This document shows, piece after piece, positions 27,995 to 36,026 of a DNA stretch of 36,069 nt. The translations under genes were made by a program, and so were the position numbers. Below the pieces are notes generated by a model. It searched no databases, had not been told where the DNA came from, and saw only the letters and a list, made by a program, of their open reading frames with translations. Location: contig JABBAY010000073.1 in NCBI GenBank assembly GCA_018607725.1, positions 1 to 36,069 on the forward strand, given 5' to 3'. The DNA is from K189A clade bacterium. GTDB lineage: Bacteria; Pseudomonadota; Gammaproteobacteria; Pseudomonadales; Azotimanducaceae. Position 1 is the stretch's first letter. Each line of letters starts with the position of its first letter.

Positions 27995-28858
27995 CTACCA
28001 GTAGATAAAAACCGAAACAATATGCGTGAGTAGCGCTGCCAGCAATGCAATGGAGAGCGGTACATGCAAATAAAGCCAGGCTTCCTGCAGGGCTTGAAAT
28101 CGAATATCAGTTCGAATGACTTGGAGCAACTTCTGTCTCGCCCCGTAACTCCTGACAACTGCTGATAACTTACCCGTCTCCGATCCCTCAGCCAAACTAA
28201 GCCGTTCAACTAGCCATGCCACAACACGTACTTGATCCGTATTGGGATAGACATTGCCATCGATCATCACTTTTGAGCTATCCACCCCGGCCAGCTGAGC
28301 ATACATACCGCCACCGATCTCAGTCCGATCGATGGCACTAGAAACCACGCCCCTAATATCAGCGGCCAACGCGTTGACATCGCGCTTTAGCTGGCCATCA
28401 ATATCCTCAAGCTGCAAAAAAATATCGTCCAGTGTCTGACTGCGCTTGAGCTCGTTGCGTGCCTCTGGATAGGTTCGATAGGCCCACACTCCAAACAAAC
28501 CGCTGACAATCACCACACACATCAAAACGTAGGCCAGGGTATGAACATTTATCCCGAATTGAAAACCCGTATGTAGTGTCGCGACCACCAACAAAGAAGT
28601 GCCAAGATAGACATGAGCCGAAACCCAACCCCGCACGGTACCCCAACCGGCAGCGAAGTTACGCTTGCGCCGACCCAAATAAATCAGCCAGAGAATAAGC
28701 AACGCACCCATCGTACCCAAGGTGTAACCCAGCCAGGTGCCACCATTAGGTGTCTGATGCGGCTCTTGCAGTAGATACGCGACGATAGATGCACCGACCA
28801 GTGCGATAGCGACCCAAAAGTAGCGACCGTTTGCATGATTTAGAAAGGATATATGCAT
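27995..28858 (-). CDS. Five-helix b-type cytochrome-like membrane protein
   Basis: The 287-residue protein has hydrophobic helices at about 13-30, 41-61, 78-98, 105-127 and 262-286. Histidines sit 14 residues apart within helices 3 (His82, His96) and 5 (His265, His279), as expected for two b hemes spanning the membrane. A soluble segment of about 130 residues between helices 4 and 5 carries coiled-coil-like text (DDIFLQLEDIDGQLKRDVNALAADIRG). I cannot name the family; it is loosely like ferric-reductase or NarI-type cytochromes b. It begins seven bases after the flavoprotein stop and likely receives electrons from its ferredoxin domain. Confidence 0.75.
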   Translation of the reverse strand: MHISFLNHANGRYFWVAIALVGASIVAYLLQEPHQTPNGGTWLGYTLGTMGALLILWLIYLGRRKRNFAAGWGTVRGWVSAHVYLGTSLLVVATLHTGFQFGINVHTLAYVLMCVVIVSGLFGVWAYRTYPEARNELKRSQTLDDIFLQLEDIDGQLKRDVNALAADIRGVVSSAIDRTEIGGGMYAQLAGVDSSKVMIDGNVYPNTDQVRVVAWLVERLSLAEGSETGKLSAVVRSYGARQKLLQVIRTDIRFQALQEAWLYLHVPLSIALLAALLTHIVSVFIYW

Positions 28859-28865
28859 CGACTAG

Positions 28866-31256
28866 TTACCGCACCACATTGACGAGATCAACAAAATCTT
28901 CTGGGCTCAAGCGCATGGCAGCCCCCGTTGGACAAGCCCGCACACAGCTGGGACCACCACTTTGATCCTTACACATGTCACATTTAACGGCTTGCTTAAA
29001 TGAAGATTCACCCACTACGGCAGCTTTACCTCTGCCAGGTTTCTGACCCAGACCAAACAGCATCCAACTCCAGTAGCTGGATGGCGCCTCGGTCTTGTAA
29101 GCCATTTGAATCACGCCATAGGGACAATTACGTTCACAGTTACCACAACCAATGCAGTTATCTCCAATAAACACCTCGCCACCCAGACCACCACGCTGGA
29201 TTGCATCCGGCGGGCAATCTTTCATACAGCTCGGATCTTCGCAATGGCGACAGGAAGTTGGAACATGGATGTGCGCAAACGTTGGGCCAGCCTTCCGGTT
29301 CAAGCGAGAAGTGCCATCATGGGTTGCCGCACAGGCTGACTCACAGAGATCGCAGCCGACGCAAATATTTTCATCGATAAGCAACACATCGGTGGCTTCA
29401 CCCAAGCCCTGGCCCATCAAAAATGACATCAAATCGCTGGATTCCGAATTCGACTGCAGCGCAACATTTTGCTCGTGGCGATCCTTAACCATGGCTTGCA
29501 GACGTTCCTTCAAGCCTGCAGAACGTTCCAACAATAGACTGAAAGACTCTTTATCAAGCGAGATGGTTTCCGTTTTCACGGCAGCCTTAACCGTCGCTGA
29601 TCGAGTGGTATTGCCTAACAAAGCCATCTCGCCAATAGGCGTGTTGGCAGGCACATAACTCATGACCACATCACGACCATCAATCTCGATCGACACAGTG
29701 ACCGAACCGTTGCGTATAAAATGCAGGGTATCGGCTTCATCACCTTCTTTGAATATGACTTCTTTGGGTTGGAATTGGTGCATTTTCGCCCGAGCCGCGA
29801 TGGGCTGCAATTCCTCGATAGGCGTGTCTGGCGCAAATTTTTGCTGGATTGTTCGAACGATGAAGGTCTCGTCCAGGACCCGCTTGACCGCCGCAACAGA
29901 GGAAATCAGCTTAATCATTGAGCGTCTTGGAGTCTCGATCACAATACATTGCGGCCCTGCGTACACCGAAGCTGAACGGCGCCGACCAGACATCAGACTC
30001 ATCTCACCGAAAAAACTACCCGCATTGGCCGTGATACGAAGCGTGGGATTGACTTCAATCTCCACCGTACCCTCAAGTATTGTAAAAAAGGTGTTGGTGT
30101 AATCATGCTGCTTGAAAATGACGTCGCCCTTAGCCGGCATCGACACGTTGCTGTCGAGCATCAACTCGCGAAACTGCAGAGCGTTCACATCAGCAAATAC
30201 TGGTATTCGCTCTTGCATCAAGGCAAGCACACCATCGACCTCGACCTCATAGGGCAGGCCATTGAACTTGGCAGCCAAAAGGTCGTTGTCGGCAGGTTTG
30301 ACGTCGTGCCCAAGGATATACTCAACCACTTCATAGCCTTGATTCATCGCCTGCTTGATCAAAGGATAGCCACCCAAAGCACCGATAACATAAATGCCGG
30401 TGACATTAGATTCATACTGACTGGTCAGAGCTGGAATGGCGTTCTGATCTTCGCTGGGAAATTCAATTCCGAAGGATTCGACCAGCTTGCGAGGTGGTAT
30501 CGCGCCAAGGCGAGCGATAATCCGGTGCAATGGCACAATGGCGTCACCTGTGGCGGTTTTTAACTGCAAATTAGCAGGGAAATCACCGCCTTCGAGCTCT
30601 TCAACACCTGCAGGGGAGCTATCGTAATAGCACTCGATCGTACCCGCATCGATGGCGGCCATGATCAAATTCAGGTTACCTTCCTTCGCTCGAGCAAATT
30701 CGTCTTTTCGATTAACAATATAGACCTTGTTATTCGCGGCAAGGGCAATGGCATTTTCAATCGCTGCGTCACCAGCGCCAATGATTGCGATGCTCTCGTC
30801 CTTATATTCGCCCGGATCATCCAGCGTATATTGGACCACCTCAGACTGCTCGCCAGGCACGCCCATTTGCCGAGGATTACCTTGTAAACCAATACCCAAT
30901 ATTACATGTCGCGCCAACACCTCTTCGCCGTTCATTAAGCTGATAACGAAGTTTCCCTGGGATCCGCTGATAGCCTTCACCTCGGCACCATATTGGATAT
31001 TAACGCCGACGGTCTTAATGCCAGTTTCCCAATTTCCTAGAATCGTTTCCCGCTTTCCGGCATCAAATTCAATCGGGCTACGCAGCGGCAAAATGCCGGG
31101 CTCAGCCATTACATGCTTGCCCTTTTGGTACTTTTGAATAGTGTTGGCAATTTTCGGCGAGCTTTCCAGCAAGACGTGGTCTACATCTAACTCCGCACAC
31201 CGTGCTGCTGCACTCAGACCACCCGGCCCAGCTCCAATAACAGCTATTTCAAACAC
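28866..31256 (-). CDS. FAD/NAD(P) oxidoreductase - 2x cNMP-binding - 4x[4Fe-4S] ferredoxin fusion
   Basis: Numbered from GTG 31256 the protein has 796 residues. Residues 1-330 are a two-Rossmann flavoprotein: FAD motif GAGPGG at 8-13, NAD(P) motif GAGDAA at 160-165, and NRKDEF at 182-187, hinting at NADPH. No CxxC redox pair of thioredoxin reductase is present. Residues 360-480 and 490-600 are two cyclic-nucleotide-binding domains, both with intact phosphate-binding cassettes (FGEMSLMSGRRRSASV at 416-431; IGEMALLGNTTRSATV at 541-556). Residues 628-780 hold 16 cysteines in four ferredoxin sets (632/635/638/642, 669/672/677/681, 701/704/707/711, 759/762/771/775), like DmsB/HybA subunits. A GTG at 31307 also opens the frame, but its GAGG is only three bases away; GTG 31256 has GGGG at seven bases and the Rossmann fold starts at once. 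First gene of the operon. Confidence 0.9.
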   Translation of the reverse strand: MFEIAVIGAGPGGLSAAARCAELDVDHVLLESSPKIANTIQKYQKGKHVMAEPGILPLRSPIEFDAGKRETILGNWETGIKTVGVNIQYGAEVKAISGSQGNFVISLMNGEEVLARHVILGIGLQGNPRQMGVPGEQSEVVQYTLDDPGEYKDESIAIIGAGDAAIENAIALAANNKVYIVNRKDEFARAKEGNLNLIMAAIDAGTIECYYDSSPAGVEELEGGDFPANLQLKTATGDAIVPLHRIIARLGAIPPRKLVESFGIEFPSEDQNAIPALTSQYESNVTGIYVIGALGGYPLIKQAMNQGYEVVEYILGHDVKPADNDLLAAKFNGLPYEVEVDGVLALMQERIPVFADVNALQFRELMLDSNVSMPAKGDVIFKQHDYTNTFFTILEGTVEIEVNPTLRITANAGSFFGEMSLMSGRRRSASVYAGPQCIVIETPRRSMIKLISSVAAVKRVLDETFIVRTIQQKFAPDTPIEELQPIAARAKMHQFQPKEVIFKEGDEADTLHFIRNGSVTVSIEIDGRDVVMSYVPANTPIGEMALLGNTTRSATVKAAVKTETISLDKESFSLLLERSAGLKERLQAMVKDRHEQNVALQSNSESSDLMSFLMGQGLGEATDVLLIDENICVGCDLCESACAATHDGTSRLNRKAGPTFAHIHVPTSCRHCEDPSCMKDCPPDAIQRGGLGGEVFIGDNCIGCGNCERNCPYGVIQMAYKTEAPSSYWSWMLFGLGQKPGRGKAAVVGESSFKQAVKCDMCKDQSGGPSCVRACPTGAAMRLSPEDFVDLVNVVR

Positions 31257-31531
31257 AGTACAACCCCACAATAACGGAAGGACTACCCTTCTTTCGAATG
31301 ATGACACAGACCTCGATCTGATCCTGACACTTCTCTTCTAACCCGCTTTCCGCACTCTTTCTTGAAGGCGCGCCTTACAATAATAGCCCGCGTCTTTCCA
31401 GGCTACACGTCAGGTTCTGGGACGATAACATATTGTAAGGCCTACGGAAAACACCCATTACACTATTACTATGCCACCCGCCGCCGAGCACGGTACAGCA
31501 AAGGCGCGAGAGAAACCGCCCTATCAATCTT

Positions 31532-31547
31532 TGTGACCAGCATCACG
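31532..31547. promoter_or_regulatory. CRP-like operator 1
   Basis: TGTGACCAGCATCACG matches the CRP consensus TGTGA-N6-TCACA at nine of ten fixed positions. It lies about 276 bp upstream of the flavoprotein GTG on the minus strand and about 140 bp upstream of the small plus-strand ORF. Confidence 0.55.
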
Positions 31548-31569
31548 ATTCGCAAATGAATTTCACCAA

Positions 31570-31585
31570 TGTGGGCGAAATCACA
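31570..31585. promoter_or_regulatory. CRP-like operator 2 (best match)
   Basis: TGTGGGCGAAATCACA matches TGTGA-N6-TCACA at nine of ten positions, and the flanks (AA before, TTTT after) also fit the wider 22-bp CRP consensus. Its centre is 38 bp from operator 1. It is about 42-44 bp upstream of a possible plus-strand start near 31620. Confidence 0.6.
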
Positions 31586-31586
31586 T

Positions 31587-31602
31587 TTTGAAGGGCATCA
31601 CA
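31587..31602. promoter_or_regulatory. CRP-like operator 3
   Basis: TTTGAAGGGCATCACA matches TGTGA-N6-TCACA at nine of ten positions. It begins two bases after operator 2 and overlaps the possible plus-strand -35 TTGAAG. Confidence 0.45.
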
Positions 31603-31687
31603 GTCGTTTAATACCAGTTCGGCGCGAACCGGCAACCGAAGACGGCTATCCGCGGCGCTAACTTAGGAATCGCTGAGAGGAAAAATC

Positions 31688-31786
31688 ATGCCCCATCACT
31701 TGCAACCCACCATCGAGGACCTGTTGAACAGCCTCTGCCTGCTGGCTTTCCTGGCGGCAACAATTTCAGCTGTGGCGCCAGTCTAG
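31688..31786 (+). CDS. Possible 32-residue single-helix small protein
   Basis: ATG at 31688 opens a 32-codon frame ending TAG at 31784-31786. The sequence starts MPHHLQPTIEDLLNS, and the second half (LCLLAFLAATISAVAPV) is a hydrophobic helix long enough to span or dip into the membrane. AGAGGA lies six bases before the ATG, an excellent ribosome site. The ORF stops two bases before the end of coaX on the other strand. It lies next to the CRP-like sites. It could be a small membrane protein of the neighbouring redox locus, or a chance ORF; no homology can be judged by eye. Confidence 0.45.
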   Translation: MPHHLQPTIEDLLNSLCLLAFLAATISAVAPV

Positions 31787-31788
31787 GC

Positions 31789-32559
31789 TCACTTGTTGAG
31801 TCGAATAATTTCCATCAAGCCGGTCAGAATAAGATCTGGCACCAGATGATCAAATAACTTTTCGCGGGTAAAAAGTTGCGCGAAACCACCGGTACCGATC
31901 ACCAGGGGCGCCTCGTCACTAAACACCTCCGCCGTAATTCGCGCCACCAACTCACGCATCATGCCGACATTAGACCAATACAACCCAGCCTGGATACTTT
32001 CTATGGTCGAGCGCCCAAAGGCCGAAGCCGGTGGCACTATTTCAACAGACGGCAACTGGGCCGTTTTGGCCTCCAGCGCCTCCATCGCTAAACGCACGCC
32101 CGGTATGATATTGCCTCCCAGAAACTCCTTGTCCCGAGTAATCGCGCAAAGGGTCGTTGCCGTGCCAAAATCCGCGACGATCAAATTTCGGCCAGGAAAC
32201 AGCTTGATCGCCCCTACAGCGTCAGCGATTCGATCAGCACCCACCTCTTTCGGGTCACGATAGCTGATCTTCAGGCCGGTCTTGATGCCGGGCCGCAGAA
32301 TCAAAGGCTCCACTCCAAAATACTTCTGACAGCAAGCACGCAATGAGTAGAGCATATCCGGTACGACACAACAGATAGCGATGAATTGAACCGCATCAGG
32401 ATCGATTTGATTTTCCCGCAACACCGAACGAAAGAAGACCCCTAACTCGTCAGAAGATGAGTGCTCAAGGGAAGTCCGCCGAAATTGAGCGCGTAGATGA
32501 CCATCCTCAAACAGGCCACCGTAGACCTGCGAATTACCAACATCCAGACATAAAATCAT
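31789..32559 (-). CDS. coaX: Type III pantothenate kinase
   Basis: The 256-residue CoaX phosphorylates pantothenate, the first step from pantothenate to CoA. It starts MILCLDVGNSQVYGGLF, the phosphate-binding DxGNS motif. It also has VGADRIADAVGA near residue 105, VADFGTATTLCAI near 130 and GGNIIPGVRLAMEAL near 155, all type III signatures. Type III kinases are not inhibited by CoA and use ammonium or potassium. Its ATG overlaps the panC stop (ATGA), so the three genes panB-panC-coaX are one translationally coupled unit. Confidence 0.95.
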   Translation of the reverse strand: MILCLDVGNSQVYGGLFEDGHLRAQFRRTSLEHSSSDELGVFFRSVLRENQIDPDAVQFIAICCVVPDMLYSLRACCQKYFGVEPLILRPGIKTGLKISYRDPKEVGADRIADAVGAIKLFPGRNLIVADFGTATTLCAITRDKEFLGGNIIPGVRLAMEALEAKTAQLPSVEIVPPASAFGRSTIESIQAGLYWSNVGMMRELVARITAEVFSDEAPLVIGTGGFAQLFTREKLFDHLVPDLILTGLMEIIRLNK

Positions 32560-33338
32560 CGAGCTACCTGCTTGAGTGGAATATTATCGATTAATCGTAC
32601 TTCATGAACACCCGCGCCAAGTCGGGCTGCGGCAAACCGGCGCATGTCTCCAGTGATCACATAATCAACCGCAAACCCTAGCTCGGTTAACTGACGGGTA
32701 ACTTCAGCGTCACTGCCGGCGCTGCTTAGCAACGCATATAGTTGTGGCGCCAGTTGCCGGCCCGCCTCATTAAGGCGTAAATTTCGTGAACTGAAAGCCA
32801 AGCCTGATGCCTCCCTGATCGTGGGACAGGGCACGATCTCGCCATCCAAAAAAAACGCACGAGCCATACCCTGGATCAATTCAAATTGCTGGTAATCCTT
32901 TTCTCCGAGATAGGTCCAGTGGGGTTTAACGATATTCAGCAACTTCATCACGACGGTGAGAACCCCAGTGAAGTGCCCCTCGCGGTGTCGACCACACAGC
33001 GTCTTGCTGAAGTGTCGCTCGTCTACGGCATAGCGAAACCCATCCGCATAAATCTCGTCGTAACGGGGCAGTAGCACCGCATCTACGCCACAGGTTTTCG
33101 CCAATAAAAGATCTTGATCGAGACGATCAGGGTATTTTTTTAAATCATCGGGATTGTCGAATTGGGTCGGATTCACATAAATACTCAGCACCGTCTGGTC
33201 GGCTTCGGTCACACTACGCTCGATCAACGACTGGTGGCCAATATGCAACGCCCCCATGGTCGGCACAAAACCGATTCGATCTACGCCTGACGCGCGGCGC
33301 CAAATCTGGAACGCATCGATAGTATCAAAGACCTTCAT
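32556..33338 (-). CDS. panC: Pantothenate synthetase
   Basis: PanC joins pantoate and beta-alanine with ATP. The 260-residue protein shows FVPTMGALHIGHQSL (HIGH-type nucleotide motif), SIYVNPTQFDNPDDL for pantoate binding, GHFTGVLTVVMKLLNIVKP, LGEKDYQQFELI and GLAFSSRNLRL. It is a little shorter than the 283-residue E. coli enzyme, mostly at the C-terminal domain, which ends VRLIDNIPLKQVAR. It overlaps both panB (upstream) and coaX (downstream) by four bases. Confidence 0.95.
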   Translation of the reverse strand: MKVFDTIDAFQIWRRASGVDRIGFVPTMGALHIGHQSLIERSVTEADQTVLSIYVNPTQFDNPDDLKKYPDRLDQDLLLAKTCGVDAVLLPRYDEIYADGFRYAVDERHFSKTLCGRHREGHFTGVLTVVMKLLNIVKPHWTYLGEKDYQQFELIQGMARAFFLDGEIVPCPTIREASGLAFSSRNLRLNEAGRQLAPQLYALLSSAGSDAEVTRQLTELGFAVDYVITGDMRRFAAARLGAGVHEVRLIDNIPLKQVAR

Positions 33339-34123
33339 CGGTAGGATTCTGCCAGGGTAGGAAATTCTCCCGCGACAACATCGCCGTGAAACTGATTGAC
33401 AGCATCACCCACCACGCTATGGCCGCTAGCGTACTGACGCAAGAACTTCGGCTTGAACTTTGGATTAACGCCGAGCAGGTCCTGTAAAACCAGGACTTGG
33501 CCATCGGTCTGAGGACCAGCACCGATGCCGATAGTCGGTATCTTCAAGGCCTGGCTCACACAACCACCCAGCACCGTCGGCACACACTCTAACACCAGGG
33601 AAAAACATCCCGCGGCCTCCAACCGCCGCGCGCTTTCCACTATTTTTGCAGCATTCACCTCATCTTTGCCCTGCACTCGGTGACCGCCCAGATGGTGAAT
33701 AGATTGCGGGGTCAAACCTAGGTGACCCATGACCGGCACGCCAGCCTCGACGATATGGTGGATGATGTCTACTTGATGACTATCGCCTTCAATTTTAACC
33801 GCGTGAGCACCCGCTTGCATGAGCCGTTCCACCGTATCCATAGCAACGCCAAGGCCCTTGCTACAGGTAAGAAATGGCATATCTGCAACAATAAATTTGT
33901 CAGGCGCACCTCGGGCGACCGCACCCACATGTAACGTCATCATATCAACGGTCGCATGCACAGTGGATTCATAGCCATACATCACAACCGCCAACGAGTC
34001 GCCGACCAACAGGCAATCGATCTCTGTCGTGTTCAGTATTTGGGCGGACCAATGGTCATAACAGGTCACCATAGAAATTTTCTGGTGCTGTTGTTTGCGC
34101 TGGGCAAAGGTATGGACGTTCAT
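33335..34123 (-). CDS. panB: Ketopantoate hydroxymethyltransferase
   Basis: PanB transfers a hydroxymethyl group from methylenetetrahydrofolate to alpha-ketoisovalerate. The 262-residue protein contains MVTCYDHWSAQILN, LLVGDSLAVVMYGYEST (metal-binding Asp-Ser), HAVKIEGDSHQ, GHLGLTPQSIHHLGG and PTIGIGAGPQTDGQVLVLQDLLG. An open frame reaches 34195, but ATG 34123 (MNVHTFAQRKQQHQ) has GGGAG seven bases ahead and gives the family length (E. coli 264). It is the first gene of panB-panC-coaX. Confidence 0.95.
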   Translation of the reverse strand: MNVHTFAQRKQQHQKISMVTCYDHWSAQILNTTEIDCLLVGDSLAVVMYGYESTVHATVDMMTLHVGAVARGAPDKFIVADMPFLTCSKGLGVAMDTVERLMQAGAHAVKIEGDSHQVDIIHHIVEAGVPVMGHLGLTPQSIHHLGGHRVQGKDEVNAAKIVESARRLEAAGCFSLVLECVPTVLGGCVSQALKIPTIGIGAGPQTDGQVLVLQDLLGVNPKFKPKFLRQYASGHSVVGDAVNQFHGDVVAGEFPTLAESYR

Positions 34124-34501
34124 CAAGTATCTCCCGCGAGAACCCGCTCCGATCCAATCAGGAAATACCAGGTGCCTGGCGCTCAATTTACGCACGCCAC
34201 AGCTCGACTAGCCTCAACAAAGTAGGTCGTCGGTACCTGTCCTCATCAAACGGATCAAGTCCCACATTTTGTCTTGCATCACTAACATTAGGGTTGTAGC
34301 CGCGTGCCATCAACATTCATTGTCAGCATCGCTTGTCCCCGTTCATGAGAACCAGTGCTTTCGAACACCAGATCGAATCGGGGCGAAGCGCAGATTATGG
34401 TATCTCTGGGCGGATGTCTAGAGGCGGCCGCGTTCCTATCAACGATTGACCCACACGACAAAACATGGTGTTCTCCCCTTCTTTATACTAGGTAGAACGC
34501 C
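34124..34501. promoter_or_regulatory. Divergent panB/M20 peptidase intergenic region
   Basis: About 380 bp separate panB (minus) from the M20 peptidase gene (plus). TATACT at 34486-34491 is a fair -10 for the peptidase gene but sits very near its ATG and lacks a good -35; TTGACC at 34446-34451 is too far from it. No gene or strong repeat was found. A CTAGAG/GCGGCCGC run near 34420-34434 is ordinary GC-rich sequence. Confidence 0.35.
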
Positions 34502-35914
34502 ATGCGTATGAATCAATACCACACGACCCCTTGGCACCGCCGCCTGCCATTGTGGGCAGGCATGGCATTACTGGGGCTCATCGCCAATGCCGAGGCCGAC
34601 AGCTTCGCCGACCAGGCACCCCAGCGTCTGCAGGAATATCTGCAAATTAATACCATGAACCCGCCCGGCAATGAGGTCAGGGGCGTGGCGTATCTTGGTG
34701 CTATTCTCCGCGAAGCGGGCATCAATTATGAAACCGCCGAGTCGGCACCCGGCCGAGGTAATATTTGGGCGCGCTTGCCCGGTGGCGATCTGCCGGCACT
34801 GGTCTTACTCCATCACATTGACGTGGTACCAGCCGATGCAGCCTACTGGCAAGTAGACCCATTATCTGGCGCCATCCAGGACGGATATATCTGGGGACGA
34901 GGCGCAATCGACACCAAGGGCCTCGGTATCACCCAACTTCAGGCCTTTCTGGCACTGCATGCTGCAGGCAAACCCCTAACCCGTGATGTCATCTTCATGG
35001 CAACCGCTGACGAGGAGGCGGGTGGTCTTTTCGGGGCTGGCTGGCTGGTGCAACATCGCCCCGAAATTTTCGAGAACGTCGGCTATTTGGTGAATGAGGG
35101 CGGAACAGGACGTATCACCGATGGCAAACCCGTGTATCGCGTCGAGGTCACCCAAAAGGTACCCCTTTGGTTGCGACTGACAGCCACTGATACGCCCGGG
35201 CATGGCTCTTCACCCCGACCCACCAGCTCGGTCACTCGCATCTTGCGAGCCGGTTATCGTATCGCCGACACCAGCTTCCCCTACCGTGTGATACCGGCGG
35301 TGCGCGACCTGTTTTCCAGTATCGCTGAGTTCGAAGCTGAAGAGTTCAGGGCAGGCTTTGGGCAGATTGACGAAGCCGTCAAAGATGTGACTTTCATGAC
35401 CAGCCTGCATCTGAAGCAGCCTGGCTCCGTGTCGTTGCTCCACAACACCTGTTCGGTCACGACCATGACCGGCAGCAGCAAGATCAACGTCGTGCCGCCA
35501 ACCGCGAGCATTGAGCTTGATTGTCGGCTACTACCTGACCAAAACCCTCAAGTCTTTCTCACTGAGCTCACGCAGATCATCAACGACGAGCATATCGAGA
35601 TCGAACAGATCATGGGCTTCAGCCCCGCTGTCAGTAGCACATCAACGCCCCTGTTTGATGCCATCACGCGCACGCTGACCCTGCATTATGAGAATATGCA
35701 ACTCGTACCCAGCGTCTCTACGGGTTTCACCGACAGTCACTTCTTTCGAGACCTAGGCATTGTCAGCTATGGATTCAGCCCCTTCCTATACCAGCCAAAT
35801 GAAAAAACTGGCGTCCACGGCAATAACGAACGAGTGAGTGTCGAAAATATGGTTAATGGCACGCGGATTATGACCGATTTCTTAATCGACTTTACCACCG
35901 TCGGAGGACACTAG
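34502..35914 (+). CDS. Exported M20 family zinc metallopeptidase
   Basis: The 470-residue protein has an N-terminal signal (about residues 15-32, PLWAGMALLGLIANAEA). The M20 catalytic layout is complete: His105 and Asp107 in LLHHIDVVPA, bridging Asp137 in GRGAIDTKG, Glu171/Glu172 in TADEEAGG, and a C-terminal His in GFTDSHFFRD. The dimerisation lid runs from about 215 to 340. Relatives include carboxypeptidase S-like and ArgE/DapE-like enzymes; the substrate is not evident. It is probably periplasmic. AGG lies about ten bases before the ATG. It is divergent from panB and appears monocistronic. Confidence 0.9.
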   Translation: MRMNQYHTTPWHRRLPLWAGMALLGLIANAEADSFADQAPQRLQEYLQINTMNPPGNEVRGVAYLGAILREAGINYETAESAPGRGNIWARLPGGDLPALVLLHHIDVVPADAAYWQVDPLSGAIQDGYIWGRGAIDTKGLGITQLQAFLALHAAGKPLTRDVIFMATADEEAGGLFGAGWLVQHRPEIFENVGYLVNEGGTGRITDGKPVYRVEVTQKVPLWLRLTATDTPGHGSSPRPTSSVTRILRAGYRIADTSFPYRVIPAVRDLFSSIAEFEAEEFRAGFGQIDEAVKDVTFMTSLHLKQPGSVSLLHNTCSVTTMTGSSKINVVPPTASIELDCRLLPDQNPQVFLTELTQIINDEHIEIEQIMGFSPAVSSTSTPLFDAITRTLTLHYENMQLVPSVSTGFTDSHFFRDLGIVSYGFSPFLYQPNEKTGVHGNNERVSVENMVNGTRIMTDFLIDFTTVGGH

Positions 35915-36026
35915 ACCCACGCACTAGGACAGTCCAACGTGACGAACAAGGTTCGGCCTACTGGACGCCCTGCGCATTTAAAACGGTAGGACTGGCTTGC
36001 AAGAAAAGTTTGAAGAAAAAAGGTTA

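Larger units (their letters stand above)
31257..31687. promoter_or_regulatory. Control region between the cytochrome operon and the 32-codon ORF
   Basis: This region of about 430 bp holds no gene that I can support. It contains three CRP-like palindromes at 31532-31602, listed separately. I found no persuasive -35/-10 pair for the minus-strand operon; TACAAT on the minus strand near 31431-31436 is a possible -10 without a good -35. On the plus strand TTGAAG (31588-31593) and TAATAC (31609-31614) are 15 bp apart, a mediocre promoter toward the small ORF. Confidence 0.45.

Noticed and set aside
28866-30000. Ferredoxin domain read as a DmsB/NrfC subunit of a molybdenum reductase
   Set aside because: No molybdopterin catalytic subunit or DmsC/NrfD-type partner is encoded nearby; the four-cluster domain is fused to the flavoprotein.
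28866-31256. Thioredoxin reductase assignment for the flavoprotein
   Set aside because: The Rossmann motifs fit, but the redox-active CxxC pair is absent and the C-terminal fusions point elsewhere.
34420-34434. Adjacent XbaI-like TCTAGA and NotI-like GCGGCCGC sites resembling a cloning linker
   Set aside because: The flanking sequence continues smoothly on both sides without vector-like sequence, so chance is the simpler explanation.
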